NCBI RefSeq assembly: GCF_007678255.1
Contig: NZ_VEED01000006.1
Span: 62,001-126,000, forward strand
From: Bacillus sp. X1(2014)
GTDB taxonomy: Bacteria; Bacillota; Bacilli; Bacillales_B; DSM-18226
Direction: 5' to 3'
DNA: 64,000 nt
The position numbers and the translations under genes were made by a program. Numbering within the stretch: position 1 is the stretch's first letter; the number at the start of each line of letters is the position of its first letter. Below are positions 32,510 through 40,746 of this stretch, piece after piece. The notes under the pieces were generated by a model, which saw only the letters and a program-made list of their open reading frames with translations, searched no databases and was not told where the DNA came from.

Positions 32510-33439
32510 TTATTTAAAATAGGAATCTTTCATTTTTCCTTTTAAGAGATCGCCTGTCCAGCCTTTAAATTTTAAATAGCCATAGAGCAGGAGCGTCGAG
32601 ATAACGATTAAAATGACCGAGAGAAGATAGCCGTACCGCCATTCTAGTTCAGGCATCTGCTTGAAATTCATTCCCCATAAAGCCCCAAGTGCCATAATCG
32701 GGGTAAAAAGGATCGTAATCACTGTTAAGGTTTTCATAATTTCGTTACCGCGATGAGAGGAAATGACCTCTTCTAGATTAATAATCGAATCCAGTTCATG
32801 TTCGTACTCGTTGAGCAGCGCGGTCATCCGCTCAATCCGTTTGACAAGAAGCGTAAAAATCTCCTTCCTGCTTACCTCATTTAGTTCAATTTCCTCAATC
32901 CCGATCTTTAACTCGTTAATCGGAATCAAGAGACTCTTCCAGACCAAAAGCTCATGCCTGCGCATATAAATTTTTTCAAGAATGCTCGTTCCATTCCTCT
33001 TTCGGATACTCCAGATTAATGTTTTAAGCTCTTCTTCAAATTGATCGATCTCATATAACATTTCATTCATCATTTCTCCAAGGAGCATAAAAAATCCCTC
33101 GACTGCGTTTTCAGCCTTCTTCACTTGCTTAAAAAGCGGTTCGGGATGGATATGTTTTAAACCGGAAAAATTAAGGTCAACGGTAATCAGCTGATCTTCC
33201 GTTACATAATAATGAAAAATTTTGTAGTCTCCTTCCTCTTCAAAATTTTGCTTATAAATAAGCGAACCCGTCACCACTTTCTCACCTGAATCAAGAATTT
33301 TTATCCTTAAGGAATTGGTTTTATTTTTGCGCACTTGATTCAGCCATTCGTTACATCCGGAGCGGTCCTGTTTGAAAATCGGTTGGATGTGTTCATCCTC
33401 ATCCTTCTTAACCTGATACCATTTCCAATCGATAGCCAT
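32510..33439 (-). CDS. corA: CorA-family divalent cation transporter
   Basis: The 309-residue protein has a large cytoplasmic N-terminal domain and two C-terminal membrane helices (TLTVITILFTPIMALGAL and LLSVILIVISTLLLYGYL). The signature GMN is in WGMNFKQMPE between them, which identifies the CorA pore entrance. The substrate is probably Mg2+. AAGGAG precedes the ATG. A sigma-B-type promoter lies directly upstream, divergent from the promoter of the 33601 gene. Confidence 0.93.
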   Translation of the reverse strand: MAIDWKWYQVKKDEDEHIQPIFKQDRSGCNEWLNQVRKNKTNSLRIKILDSGEKVVTGSLIYKQNFEEEGDYKIFHYYVTEDQLITVDLNFSGLKHIHPEPLFKQVKKAENAVEGFFMLLGEMMNEMLYEIDQFEEELKTLIWSIRKRNGTSILEKIYMRRHELLVWKSLLIPINELKIGIEEIELNEVSRKEIFTLLVKRIERMTALLNEYEHELDSIINLEEVISSHRGNEIMKTLTVITILFTPIMALGALWGMNFKQMPELEWRYGYLLSVILIVISTLLLYGYLKFKGWTGDLLKGKMKDSYFK

Positions 33440-33471
33440 TGTTTCTCCTTTCTCACTGTTTTTTATTTCTA

Positions 33472-33498
33472 TATCCCCTAATCTGGAATCAATGAAAC
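33472..33498 (-). promoter_or_regulatory. Sigma-B promoter, corA
   Basis: GTTTCA-N15-GGGATA on the minus strand, 33 bp before corA. Spacer at the long end of the allowed range. Confidence 0.65.
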
Positions 33499-33510
33499 TT
33501 CAGGAAAAAG

Positions 33511-33535
33511 GTTTAATGGAAGCAGAAGCGGGTAT
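33511..33535 (+). promoter_or_regulatory. Sigma-B promoter, 33601 gene (consensus)
   Basis: GTTTAA-N13-GGGTAT, a perfect consensus, 66 bp before the start codon. Confidence 0.88.
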
Positions 33536-33600
33536 TACTACTAGAAATAGAACTTTTTTGTAAAGTGCTATTTTAAGAGTATCTAATAGGAGGTTTTAAT

Positions 33601-33873
33601 ATGAAACGTATGGTACCTGTTACATCGATTATTGTCGCTGCTGGAATGGGAGCTTCGGCCGCGATGTGGCTATCATCTAAACCGAACCGACTAAAAGCGG
33701 AAAGTGTACTTAGAGACTGGAAACGGAAAATTAAGCCTTCTCCGTTTGATAAAAGTGAAGAATTACCGATTGAAAAAGGAGGACACCCCCACCCGCATGA
33801 TGTAGAAGATAATAACATGGTCAGCGAAGGGGCGATGTATTCCGTTCAATTTTATAATGAGAAAATGCAATGA
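33601..33873 (+). CDS. Small single-pass or secreted hypothetical protein
   Basis: The 90 residues begin with a hydrophobic N-terminus (VTSIIVAAGMGASAAMWL, about 7-24), followed by a polar domain with KPNRLKAESVLRDWKRKIKPSPFD and a His-rich GHPHPHD near 62-68. I do not recognise the family. AGGAGG precedes the ATG. It has a consensus sigma-B promoter and its own terminator, so it is a stress-induced monocistron. Confidence 0.78.
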   Translation: MKRMVPVTSIIVAAGMGASAAMWLSSKPNRLKAESVLRDWKRKIKPSPFDKSEELPIEKGGHPHPHDVEDNNMVSEGAMYSVQFYNEKMQ

Positions 33874-33879
33874 TAAGCG

Positions 33880-33911
33880 GTTGGGGTAGATAGTTACCCC
33901 AACTAATTTTT
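33880..33911 (+). terminator. Terminator of the 33601 gene
   Basis: GTTGGGGTA/TACCCCAAC perfect stem, short loop, TAATTTTTTG tail. Confidence 0.92.
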
Positions 33912-33936
33912 TGATTACATTGAGGGTGGTGGCAGG

Positions 33937-34659
33937 ATGAATTTATTTTTTTTACTCGTCTATTTCATCATCATTACGGCTGTTATTGAAATTTATGTCG
34001 TTTTATTTCGATTAACAGGGCTCAATATAAAGGTGTCAAGATTTCAGGTGATTTCGTTGATGACCGGCACGGGCTTCACAACGGAGGAATCTGAGCTTAT
34101 TTTAGGTCATCCGATTCGCAGAAAACTCGCTACATTCCTTATCCTGTTCGGAGCCTTCTCCCTTGCCGTGATTATTTCCACAATCAGTAATTTCCTTTCG
34201 GATGATCTGCGGATGTACCATATTTTTTACATTACAGGAGGCGTCGTGCTTATCTTTGCGGTATTAAAGCTTGCCTGCATTCAGACCCTGTTATCGAGAT
34301 TATTTCATAGAGAGATGAAGCAGCATGTCGACCTTGGCGATCTGCCGATTCGGGAAGTTTTTTTAACAGAAAAGAATGAATACCTGCTTAATCTGCATAT
34401 CTATACCGACTCTTTGCTTGTATATAAGACTGTGAACCAACTGGTTAATGATCAGGAGCGGCTAGAGTTTGTTTTGCTTTTTATCAAAAGAGGTCAATTG
34501 AAGATCCGAGGAAATATCTACAACGAAAAAATACATGAAGGTGATCAGCTGCTTTTATATGGAGATAAAGAGATTTTAACCAAGCTCTTTCATCATGATA
34601 TTAAGATCATGGAGAAAAAGCTTAAGAATCAGCAGCGGACAGCGGTTACTAGCGGATAG
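33937..34659 (+). CDS. Membrane protein with C-terminal TrkA_C (RCK_C) domain
   Basis: The 240-residue protein has three hydrophobic segments: about 3-27, 67-88 and 97-115. Between the first two lies SLMTGTGFTTEESELI, which recalls the TGFTT pore-loop words of Trk/Ktr/HKT channels. Residues about 145-225 form a TrkA_C-like domain (EYLLNLHIYTDSLLVYKTV...IHEGDQLLLYGD), which usually binds a nucleotide such as c-di-AMP or another ligand. A role in cation flux or its control is inferred. GGTGGTGGCAGG is a weak ribosome site. The last codons and the stop lie inside the first unit of repeat array C. Confidence 0.8.
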   Translation: MNLFFLLVYFIIITAVIEIYVVLFRLTGLNIKVSRFQVISLMTGTGFTTEESELILGHPIRRKLATFLILFGAFSLAVIISTISNFLSDDLRMYHIFYITGGVVLIFAVLKLACIQTLLSRLFHREMKQHVDLGDLPIREVFLTEKNEYLLNLHIYTDSLLVYKTVNQLVNDQERLEFVLLFIKRGQLKIRGNIYNEKIHEGDQLLLYGDKEILTKLFHHDIKIMEKKLKNQQRTAVTSG

Positions 34660-34766
34660 TAGCTGGTTACTGGCGGATGGTCGTCATTTACTGGCGGATA
34701 ACCTGGCTTTACTGTCGGCTAGCCCCCGTTTACTGGCGCATAACCACTTTTTACTATCGGATAGCC
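34646..34766 (+). repeat. Array C: six degenerate repeats, exact 21-bp period
   Basis: Units start at 34646, 34667, 34688, 34709, 34730 and 34751. The core is TTACTGGCGGATA. The first unit supplies the stop codon of the TrkA_C gene. In another plus frame the array reads LLADxxx six times without a stop. Confidence 0.88.
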
Positions 34767-34793
34767 AAAAAAGCCTCAATCCGAGGCTTTTTT
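34767..34793. terminator. Bidirectional terminator
   Basis: AAGCCTC/GAGGCTT stem with A- and T-runs on both sides. It serves the TrkA_C gene (+) and the CNNM/CorC gene (-). Confidence 0.92.
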
Positions 34794-34796
34794 CGT

Positions 34797-36092
34797 TCAT
34801 ATCTTCTTCACTTCCACATTCAAAATGTGATAACCCTTACTAGCAATGGCCTGGAACACGTACCCATCCGATTCCACCTTACTGCCTATTGGCGCATCAG
34901 AGTTTTGAGTCAGATACCAGCCGCCAATCGTATCAATATCTTGATCGGCTAAGTTGATCCCTAGTAAATCGTTCACGTCCTCAATCAATAATTTTCCGTC
35001 CACTACATAATGGTTCTCCTCTATCTTTTGAATCTCGGCCACCTCATCGGCATCGAACTCATCTCTCACTTCTCCAACGATTTCCTCAATAATATCTTCA
35101 ACCGTAACCAAACCTGAGGTCCCGCCGTATTCATCAATGAGAATAGCCATATGTGTACGTTCTTTTTGCATTTTCACCAATAAATCATGAATGGGAGTAG
35201 TTTCCATCACATGAATCACGGGATTGATAAAGGAACTTACCTGCAACACATCCAGATTATCTGTAGTCATCATAATCGACGTTAACAGCGATTTCACGTT
35301 AATAATGCCGATTATGTGATCCTTATCCCCATCCATAACAGGATAGCGGGTAAAATTTTCATCATTCACCCTTTTTAAGACCTCATTCACCGTTGCATCC
35401 ATTGGTATACTGCTTATCTCGGGCCGAGGCACCATGATTTCCTTTGCCATTCTCTCATCAAATTCAAAAATATTGTTCACATATCGTAATTCATTTTGAT
35501 TAATCTCACCGCTCTGATAGCTTTCTGACAAGAGGATTCGCAGCTCTTCTTCAGAATGAGCTCCTTCGTGTTCCGATGAATGCTTTAATCCAAAAATCCC
35601 CGTTAGCAGCCGGGCCGAACCATTTAAGAGCCAAATAAATGGAAACATGATTTTGTTAAACCAGATAATTGGCACTGCGAACAAAAGCGTGATCGCCTCT
35701 GCTTTTTGAATTGCCACCGTTTTCGGTGCTAATTCCCCCGCTACTACATGGAAAAAGGTAACTAACGCAAAGGCAAAACTAACGGATAAAATATGTGTCA
35801 CCGATTGATTGAGGTCTAGTGCCGCTAAGAATGGATGCAATAGTTTTTCAACGGTTGGTTCTCCCAGCCACCCCAGTCCTAGTGCGGTCACGGTTATCCC
35901 TAGTTGACAGGCTGATAAATATTCATCCAAATGGGTGACGACCCTTTTGGCCGCAACAGCTCCCTTCTTTCCTTCCGCAATCAATTGATCAATTCTCGAT
36001 GGACGTACTTTTACCATTGCAAATTCAACTGCGACGAAAAATCCAGTCAATGCGATTAATGCTACAATTAAAAGTAAATTTATTATCGTCAA
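34797..36092 (-). CDS. CNNM/CorC-type transporter or hemolysin-C family protein
   Basis: About 431 residues. The N-terminal DUF21/CNNM membrane domain (about 1-190, with [20 protein letters not shown] and [23 protein letters not shown]) is followed by two CBS domains (about 205-330, [19 protein letters not shown]) and a C-terminal CorC/HlyC domain. Members export or regulate Mg2+ and other divalent cations. The start is uncertain: TTG 36092 lies about 11 nt after GGGAG, and longer starts reach 36131. The preceding gene's terminator lies only about 27 nt upstream, leaving little room for a promoter. Confidence 0.88.
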   Translation of the reverse strand: MTIINLLLIVALIALTGFFVAVEFAMVKVRPSRIDQLIAEGKKGAVAAKRVVTHLDEYLSACQLGITVTALGLGWLGEPTVEKLLHPFLAALDLNQSVTHILSVSFAFALVTFFHVVAGELAPKTVAIQKAEAITLLFAVPIIWFNKIMFPFIWLLNGSARLLTGIFGLKHSSEHEGAHSEEELRILLSESYQSGEINQNELRYVNNIFEFDERMAKEIMVPRPEISSIPMDATVNEVLKRVNDENFTRYPVMDGDKDHIIGIINVKSLLTSIMMTTDNLDVLQVSSFINPVIHVMETTPIHDLLVKMQKERTHMAILIDEYGGTSGLVTVEDIIEEIVGEVRDEFDADEVAEIQKIEENHYVVDGKLLIEDVNDLLGINLADQDIDTIGGWYLTQNSDAPIGSKVESDGYVFQAIASKGYHILNVEVKKI

Positions 36093-36118
36093 GAGAAGCT
36101 TCACTCCCTCTCTTTTTA

Positions 36119-36160
36119 TAAAAAATAACAATCCGAAGTTATCTGAGTTTCGGATTGTTA
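36119..36160 (-). terminator. Terminator after the MscS-related gene
   Basis: Perfect 12-bp stem TAACAATCCGAA/TTCGGATTGTTA, then TTTTTTATA on the minus strand. Confidence 0.9.
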
Positions 36161-36168
36161 TCCTTCTT

Positions 36169-37674
36169 TTATTCGATTATTTTTTTGTCTATCTTATTAT
36201 CTAGCTTATCTAGATATTTGCTAGCGAATTCCCTTCCTCCTAGGCCAAACGCCAGACCAAATGCTAGGGCCACACCGCCTAAAACGAGAATAAAGGCAGC
36301 ATTTACGATTGAATGTGCAACTTCAAGCTGGTCTAATGCCATAAAGACTGTAATCGCGAAGATTGCATATTTCCCCACTGCTGCAAGTGTCCGTGAGTAG
36401 CTGCTTTTTAAAACATTTTGTAAAATACGCTCGACTAAATGCCCTAAATATAAACCAATTCCTAAGATCACTAGTGCAGCCAGTATCATCGGTAAATAGG
36501 CAATCACGCCTGTTGCTAGAGTGACTAAGAATTCTAGGTGAACAATTTGTAATGCTTCCACTGTAAATAATAAGACAATCACAATCTTTGCAATCATCCC
36601 AACGATTTGCGAAAGATTGTATTTGGACTGCTCGGGATTTAACGAACCAATACCCATATGGTGAAAGATGTTGTTAAATCGTAAACGCCACAGCATTTGC
36701 GAAACCACTTTTTCAACCCATTTTCCAAGCCATAAGCCCGCTAAGATTAAGATGACCGCAACAGCGATGTTGGGAATGAGCGAGAGCACATGATGAAGCA
36801 TCGAAATGGCCGGGTCAGAAATTCCTTTTAAATCAAGCTTTTCTAGTGCTGTAATAATCGTAGGAATTAAGACTAAGATAAGCGCAATATTTCCGATCAT
36901 ACCTGAAAGACTGGTTCCGTCTCCTTTAGTGTTTAGACCAAAACGGTGGCCAAGCCTCTCCGTACCGACACTACTTAAAAAGTTTGTTAGAATATCGCGG
37001 ACTATTTTGGCAATCAACCAGCCGATAAAAACAATCAGTGCAGCAGCAAATAACTTAGGAATAAAAGCTAACAAAGTTCCTAGGGTGTTGGCGAAAGGTT
37101 CTGAAACGCCTTCCATTTGCAGTGCATCCAATACCCCTGGTAAAAATAATAAGAAAACAAAGTAGAAAAGAACCTTACCAATACTGTTAACCTTTCTTAC
37201 GGCCTCCGCTTCATTATTTGCCATCTTCCATTTTACTAAGAGACGTTCGCCATGAATCATGGCTGTCCCTTTTTTAAACAAGAGGCGCAGCAGCGAGGCA
37301 ACTCCCCATGCTAGCAATAAAATAAGAGCAGCTTTTAGAACATTAGGAACGGCCGCTGTAATCGTTGATAACATTTCCACAAGTGGTGTGGCAATGAAGC
37401 TTAGATTAAGCATATTGAAAAAGATAATCCAGACAAACACTAGTAAAATATAATAAACTATTTTTCCAATAATAGTTTCAGATGAGTATTTCCTCTTTCC
37501 TAGGTTGGAAAACAGCCGATCATCGAAGCTTGTTTTCTTTAAAAGTGATTCCACACCTTTTCCAATAAACTTAGCAATTAGCCAGCCAACCAATAATACC
37601 AATAGAGCAAACAGCAAGTTCGGCAGCTGTTGAAAATATGAGTACCATCCAGTCATCATTTGATCCATCTCCAT
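36169..37674 (-). CDS. MscS-related membrane protein with five conserved TM-helix repeats
   Basis: The 501-residue protein repeats the MscS-associated TM_helix motif about five times: [60 protein letters not shown] and [15 protein letters not shown]. It ends at an [13 protein letters not shown] element like the MscS pore-lining region, but without the large beta domain. This suggests a multi-repeat relative of small-conductance mechanosensitive channels; channel activity is not shown. AAGGAG is 9 nt before the ATG, and a sigma-B-type promoter lies at 37744. Confidence 0.82.
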   Translation of the reverse strand: MEMDQMMTGWYSYFQQLPNLLFALLVLLVGWLIAKFIGKGVESLLKKTSFDDRLFSNLGKRKYSSETIIGKIVYYILLVFVWIIFFNMLNLSFIATPLVEMLSTITAAVPNVLKAALILLLAWGVASLLRLLFKKGTAMIHGERLLVKWKMANNEAEAVRKVNSIGKVLFYFVFLLFLPGVLDALQMEGVSEPFANTLGTLLAFIPKLFAAALIVFIGWLIAKIVRDILTNFLSSVGTERLGHRFGLNTKGDGTSLSGMIGNIALILVLIPTIITALEKLDLKGISDPAISMLHHVLSLIPNIAVAVILILAGLWLGKWVEKVVSQMLWRLRFNNIFHHMGIGSLNPEQSKYNLSQIVGMIAKIVIVLLFTVEALQIVHLEFLVTLATGVIAYLPMILAALVILGIGLYLGHLVERILQNVLKSSYSRTLAAVGKYAIFAITVFMALDQLEVAHSIVNAAFILVLGGVALAFGLAFGLGGREFASKYLDKLDNKIDKKIIE

Positions 37675-37743
37675 CCTATCGCACTCCTTTTCTGTTATTC
37701 TGTTTCAACTTATTTACGTAAGTAAGTTTTCTATTAGGATATA

Positions 37744-37767
37744 TAACCCGTATTTTTGAATCGAAAC
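37744..37767 (-). promoter_or_regulatory. Sigma-B promoter, MscS-related gene
   Basis: GTTTCG-N12-GGGTTA on the minus strand, 70 bp before the start codon. Confidence 0.7.
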
Positions 37768-37862
37768 CTAGTTTTTAAAAATTATATTTTTTCAAAAAAG
37801 GGCATTTAATAGAAGGAATATCATTTGGAGCCTAAAGAAAGACCCACTTAGGAAAAAATGAG

Positions 37863-37887
37863 GTTTCAAGTTCTTTGCAGCGGGAAT
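37863..37887 (+). promoter_or_regulatory. Sigma-B promoter of lipoprotein-csbD-YflT unit
   Basis: GTTTCA-N13-GGGAAT, 63 bp before the first gene, divergent from the promoter at 37744. Confidence 0.78.
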
Positions 37888-37949
37888 ATAACCAATATGC
37901 AAGGCAGACTTGCACTTCTAAACAGTTCAATTAGAAGGAGGAGCTACCA

Positions 37950-38255
37950 ATGCAAATGAGTTGGAAGAAACGATTACTAGTTGGCGGACTGGCTGTATCG
38001 CTAACATTCGGCGGGCTAGCTGGATGTGGTGATGGGGTCGACCAGGATAACGGAATCAGTGATGGACAAGAAAAAGATGCAGTAGACACTGATACAAAGA
38101 AGGAAGCCAACGCAACAATGGACGATGCGAAACAGAACATTGAAGAGGCAGTGAATAATGTGGAGAAAAAATTGAAAGAGGACGGTGTTGGTGATGGAGT
38201 AGACCAAGATAATGGTGTTAGCGATGGCGAAAAGAAAGATGAATTAGATAACTAA
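37950..38255 (+). CDS. Small acidic lipoprotein with duplicated motif
   Basis: The 101 residues carry a lipobox LAGC at about 23-26. The mature protein has two near-identical stretches, GDGVDQDNGISDGQEKD right after the lipidated Cys and GDGVDQDNGVSDGEKKD at the C-terminus, flanking a helical Lys/Glu middle. An acidic Asp/Asn/Gly repeat could bind cations, which is inference. AGGAGG precedes the ATG. It is the first gene of a three-gene sigma-B unit. Confidence 0.8.
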   Translation: MQMSWKKRLLVGGLAVSLTFGGLAGCGDGVDQDNGISDGQEKDAVDTDTKKEANATMDDAKQNIEEAVNNVEKKLKEDGVGDGVDQDNGVSDGEKKDELDN

Positions 38256-38274
38256 TACTAGGAGGCTAAACAAT

Positions 38275-38445
38275 ATGAATAAAGATAAATTTTCTGGCAG
38301 TGTTGATCAAGTAAAAGGTGAGGCAAAAGAACAATGGGGACGCTTAACAGATGATGATTCAAAAGTTGTAGAAGGAAAAGTCGATAAAGCGAAAGGTAAA
38401 GTAAAAGAAGGCGTAGGCGAAGTGAAAGATACCCTATCAAAATAG
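38275..38445 (+). CDS. csbD: CsbD family stress protein, 56 residues
   Basis: MNKDKFSGSVDQVKGEAKEQ, then WGRLTDDDSKVVEGKVDKAK and GKVKEGVGEVKDTLSK, form the CsbD family pattern of short amphipathic helices with a conserved WG. CsbD is a sigma-B-controlled protein of unknown function in B. subtilis. AGGAGG precedes the ATG. It lies 19 bp after the lipoprotein and 37 bp before the next gene, so all three probably form one transcript. Confidence 0.93.
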   Translation: MNKDKFSGSVDQVKGEAKEQWGRLTDDDSKVVEGKVDKAKGKVKEGVGEVKDTLSK

Positions 38446-38482
38446 CATTTATCCAACCTATTAAACTAGAGGAGGAGAAAAA

Positions 38483-39043
38483 ATGGACAAGCATGGGAAG
38501 AATATTGTAGGTGTGTATCAATCGGAACAAGAGGCGATTGCCGCCATTGAGGACCTGATAAAATGGGGATACGATAAGTCAGAAATCAGTGTAATCGGTA
38601 AAGATCACAATCACTTAGATACCATCACAGAAGAAACAGGTACTGCCGTTGAAGACACGGCTGCCACTGGCGCGCTAACAGGTGGAGCAATTGGTGGTGC
38701 GACCGGATTATTAGCTGGACTTGGCGCTCTTGCCATCCCAGGGATTGGCCCGATTGTCGCCGCAGGTCCTATTGCAGCAAGCATCATGGGTGCTTTAACA
38801 GGAGCTGGTGTAGGCGGACTAGCAGGCGCACTGATCGGACTTGGAATTCCAGACGATGACGCCAAGTATTATCAAGAGTCTGTTGAAGAAGGAAAGATTC
38901 TAGTCCTAGTTAATAAGAGAGATCACACTGATAAGGATATGGTGCAAGAGGCTCCTATAGACGTGGAACCAACACCTGATAAAGAAGAATCACGATATGA
39001 GACCATTAGAGATCGAAATCCAGCCTTGAATACCAAATTCTAA
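38483..39043 (+). CDS. YflT-domain general stress protein with glycine-zipper insert
   Basis: The 186-residue protein has an N-terminal YflT-like half (IVGVYQSEQEAIAAIEDLIKWGYDKSEISVIGKD), a Gly/Ala-rich hydrophobic middle at about 62-122 (ALTGGAIGGATGLLAGLGAL, then GPIVAAGPIAASIMGALTGA), the YflT end (YYQESVEEGKILVLV) and an acidic tail. The middle is a glycine-zipper segment able to insert in membranes. This form is common in sigma-B regulons. GGAGGAG precedes the ATG. Last gene of the unit. Confidence 0.88.
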   Translation: MDKHGKNIVGVYQSEQEAIAAIEDLIKWGYDKSEISVIGKDHNHLDTITEETGTAVEDTAATGALTGGAIGGATGLLAGLGALAIPGIGPIVAAGPIAASIMGALTGAGVGGLAGALIGLGIPDDDAKYYQESVEEGKILVLVNKRDHTDKDMVQEAPIDVEPTPDKEESRYETIRDRNPALNTKF

Positions 39044-39053
39044 TAAAAAATGC

Positions 39054-39094
39054 AAAAAAGCTGCAGCAACGATTACGTTGTTTGCAGCTTTTTT
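39054..39094 (+). terminator. Terminator of the lipoprotein-csbD-YflT unit
   Basis: AAGCTGCAGCAAC / GTTGTTTGCAGCTT stem followed by a T run. Confidence 0.92.
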
Positions 39095-39117
39095 GGTTTA
39101 GTAACCCTCATAACATA

Positions 39118-39151
39118 AAAAAAGAAGAGGCTCCCCAACCTCTTCTTTTTC
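39118..39151 (-). terminator. Terminator of the nuo operon
   Basis: AAGAAGAGG/CCTCTTCTT perfect stem, 8-nt loop, T run on the minus strand, about 75 bp after nuoN. Confidence 0.88.
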
Positions 39152-39225
39152 CTGTATGAAGACCCCTTTAATTTGACAGGCTGCTTCCCCCAAAGCATCC
39201 TAATTTTCACCCAACTTAACTTAAC

Positions 39226-40740
39226 CTAACTGAAAAAGTCCGATAGGTTATTCAGGTTATTTTGCATAAAGTCTAACGCAAAATTCGGCATCACACCAAA
39301 CAGTATTGAACCGACGACTGCGACAACCAACACGATCACAATGCCAGCTGGAATTTTGAACTTGCTGTCGTCACTTGCCGGACGGAAAAACATTTGTGTC
39401 ATCACACCAAAATAATAGAAGTATGAAACCACCGTCGTCGCAATCATTAATGAAGCGAGCACATAATGTGGTGTCGGGCCAGAAAATGTGCCGATAAAAA
39501 TGTTTAATTTTCCAATAAAACCTGCTGTGCCCGGGAAACCAGCCAGCGACACAAGCAAGATGCCCATAACGACTGCAAGCACAGGTGAACGACGGTACAA
39601 GCCGGCAAAATCAGCTATCTTCGCCGAACCTGATTTTTCAGTAACGACCTGAATGATCGCAAACGCACCCATGTTCATGAGCAAGTAAGCCAGCAGGTAG
39701 AACCAAATCGAGTAAAAGATGTTCGAATTCAGCGTCGTTAAGGCAACGAGAATATAACCAGCGTGCGCGATACTAGAATAGGCAAACATCCGTTTAATGT
39801 TCGACTGCTTCAATGCCACCACGTTTCCGATTATCATCGTTACTCCAGCGATAAAGGCCAAGTAATCTTGCATTTGCAGTAAGATTGGCTTTTCTGGATC
39901 GCCGACCGATGCCGCTGCGAGAAAGACGGTTAACAAAATCCGAAGTACAATTACAAAACCAGCTGTTTTTGATACGACACTTAGAAAAGCAGTAACCGGT
40001 GTAGGCGCGCCTTGGTAGACGTCAGGTGCCCACATGTGGAATGGAGCTGCCCCCAATTTGAACGCTAACCCCACAAGTACCATTAAAAATGCCAGCGTTA
40101 ACAGGTATGCCTGTTGGCCGTCTGCCACTTGAGTCAGGCTAGTAGCAATCTTCACTAAGTTGGTTGAGCCGGTTAAACCATAGATATAGCTCATCCCAAA
40201 CAGCGTGATTGCCGTGGAAATTCCGCCATTGATGACGTATTTCATCCCTGATTCATTCGACTCCAAATGATACTTGCGGATTCCCGCTAAAATATAGGAA
40301 GAAACAGTTAACAATTCCAAGCCGATGAACAGCGTAATTAAATCGCCGCTCGAAGTCATAATCATGCCGCCGAGCAAGGCAGATAAGAACAAATAATAAA
40401 ACTCGCCGCGGTATTCCTCTAAACCATCCTTCGCCTCGTAGCTGACGGCCAAAAGCATAACCAGACCTGCCCCCACAAGAAGCAATAATTTAAAGCCAAT
40501 CGCAAAACTATCCAAGCGGAACGAATCGTCCAAAATCGACCTTACTGGTCCACCCACTAAACTAAGCACGGACACGGTTGCAGCGATAATCGCAACAATT
40601 CCGATCCAGCCGAGAATTCTCCGATCTTGGTTTTTCGGCATAAATAAATCTAAAAGTGTAATAAGTGCGGCTACACCAAGGATGATGAACTCTGGTGTCA
40701 TGGCACTCCAATGAAATTGCTGCAAGCTTTCAAGACTCAT
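39226..40740 (-). CDS. nuoN: NADH-quinone oxidoreductase subunit N
   Basis: The 504-residue antiporter-like membrane subunit has about 14 hydrophobic segments. The proton-translocating helix motif lies in FLMVLVGLAFKLGAAPFHMW with PDVYQGAPTPVTAFLS following, and a TM5 Glu is in LFIGLELLTVSSYIL. It is the last gene of the operon, 6 bp after nuoM. Complex I N-subunits work in the membrane arm as one of three proton pumps. Confidence 0.96.
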   Translation of the reverse strand: MSLESLQQFHWSAMTPEFIILGVAALITLLDLFMPKNQDRRILGWIGIVAIIAATVSVLSLVGGPVRSILDDSFRLDSFAIGFKLLLLVGAGLVMLLAVSYEAKDGLEEYRGEFYYLFLSALLGGMIMTSSGDLITLFIGLELLTVSSYILAGIRKYHLESNESGMKYVINGGISTAITLFGMSYIYGLTGSTNLVKIATSLTQVADGQQAYLLTLAFLMVLVGLAFKLGAAPFHMWAPDVYQGAPTPVTAFLSVVSKTAGFVIVLRILLTVFLAAASVGDPEKPILLQMQDYLAFIAGVTMIIGNVVALKQSNIKRMFAYSSIAHAGYILVALTTLNSNIFYSIWFYLLAYLLMNMGAFAIIQVVTEKSGSAKIADFAGLYRRSPVLAVVMGILLVSLAGFPGTAGFIGKLNIFIGTFSGPTPHYVLASLMIATTVVSYFYYFGVMTQMFFRPASDDSKFKIPAGIVIVLVVAVVGSILFGVMPNFALDFMQNNLNNLSDFFS

Positions 40741-40746
40741 CCTTCA

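Noticed and set aside
34595..34843. 82-codon ORF with LLAD heptads
   Set aside because: Explained by the 21-bp period of array C; it overlaps the real gene's 3' end and has no ribosome site of its own. Kept only as a finding.
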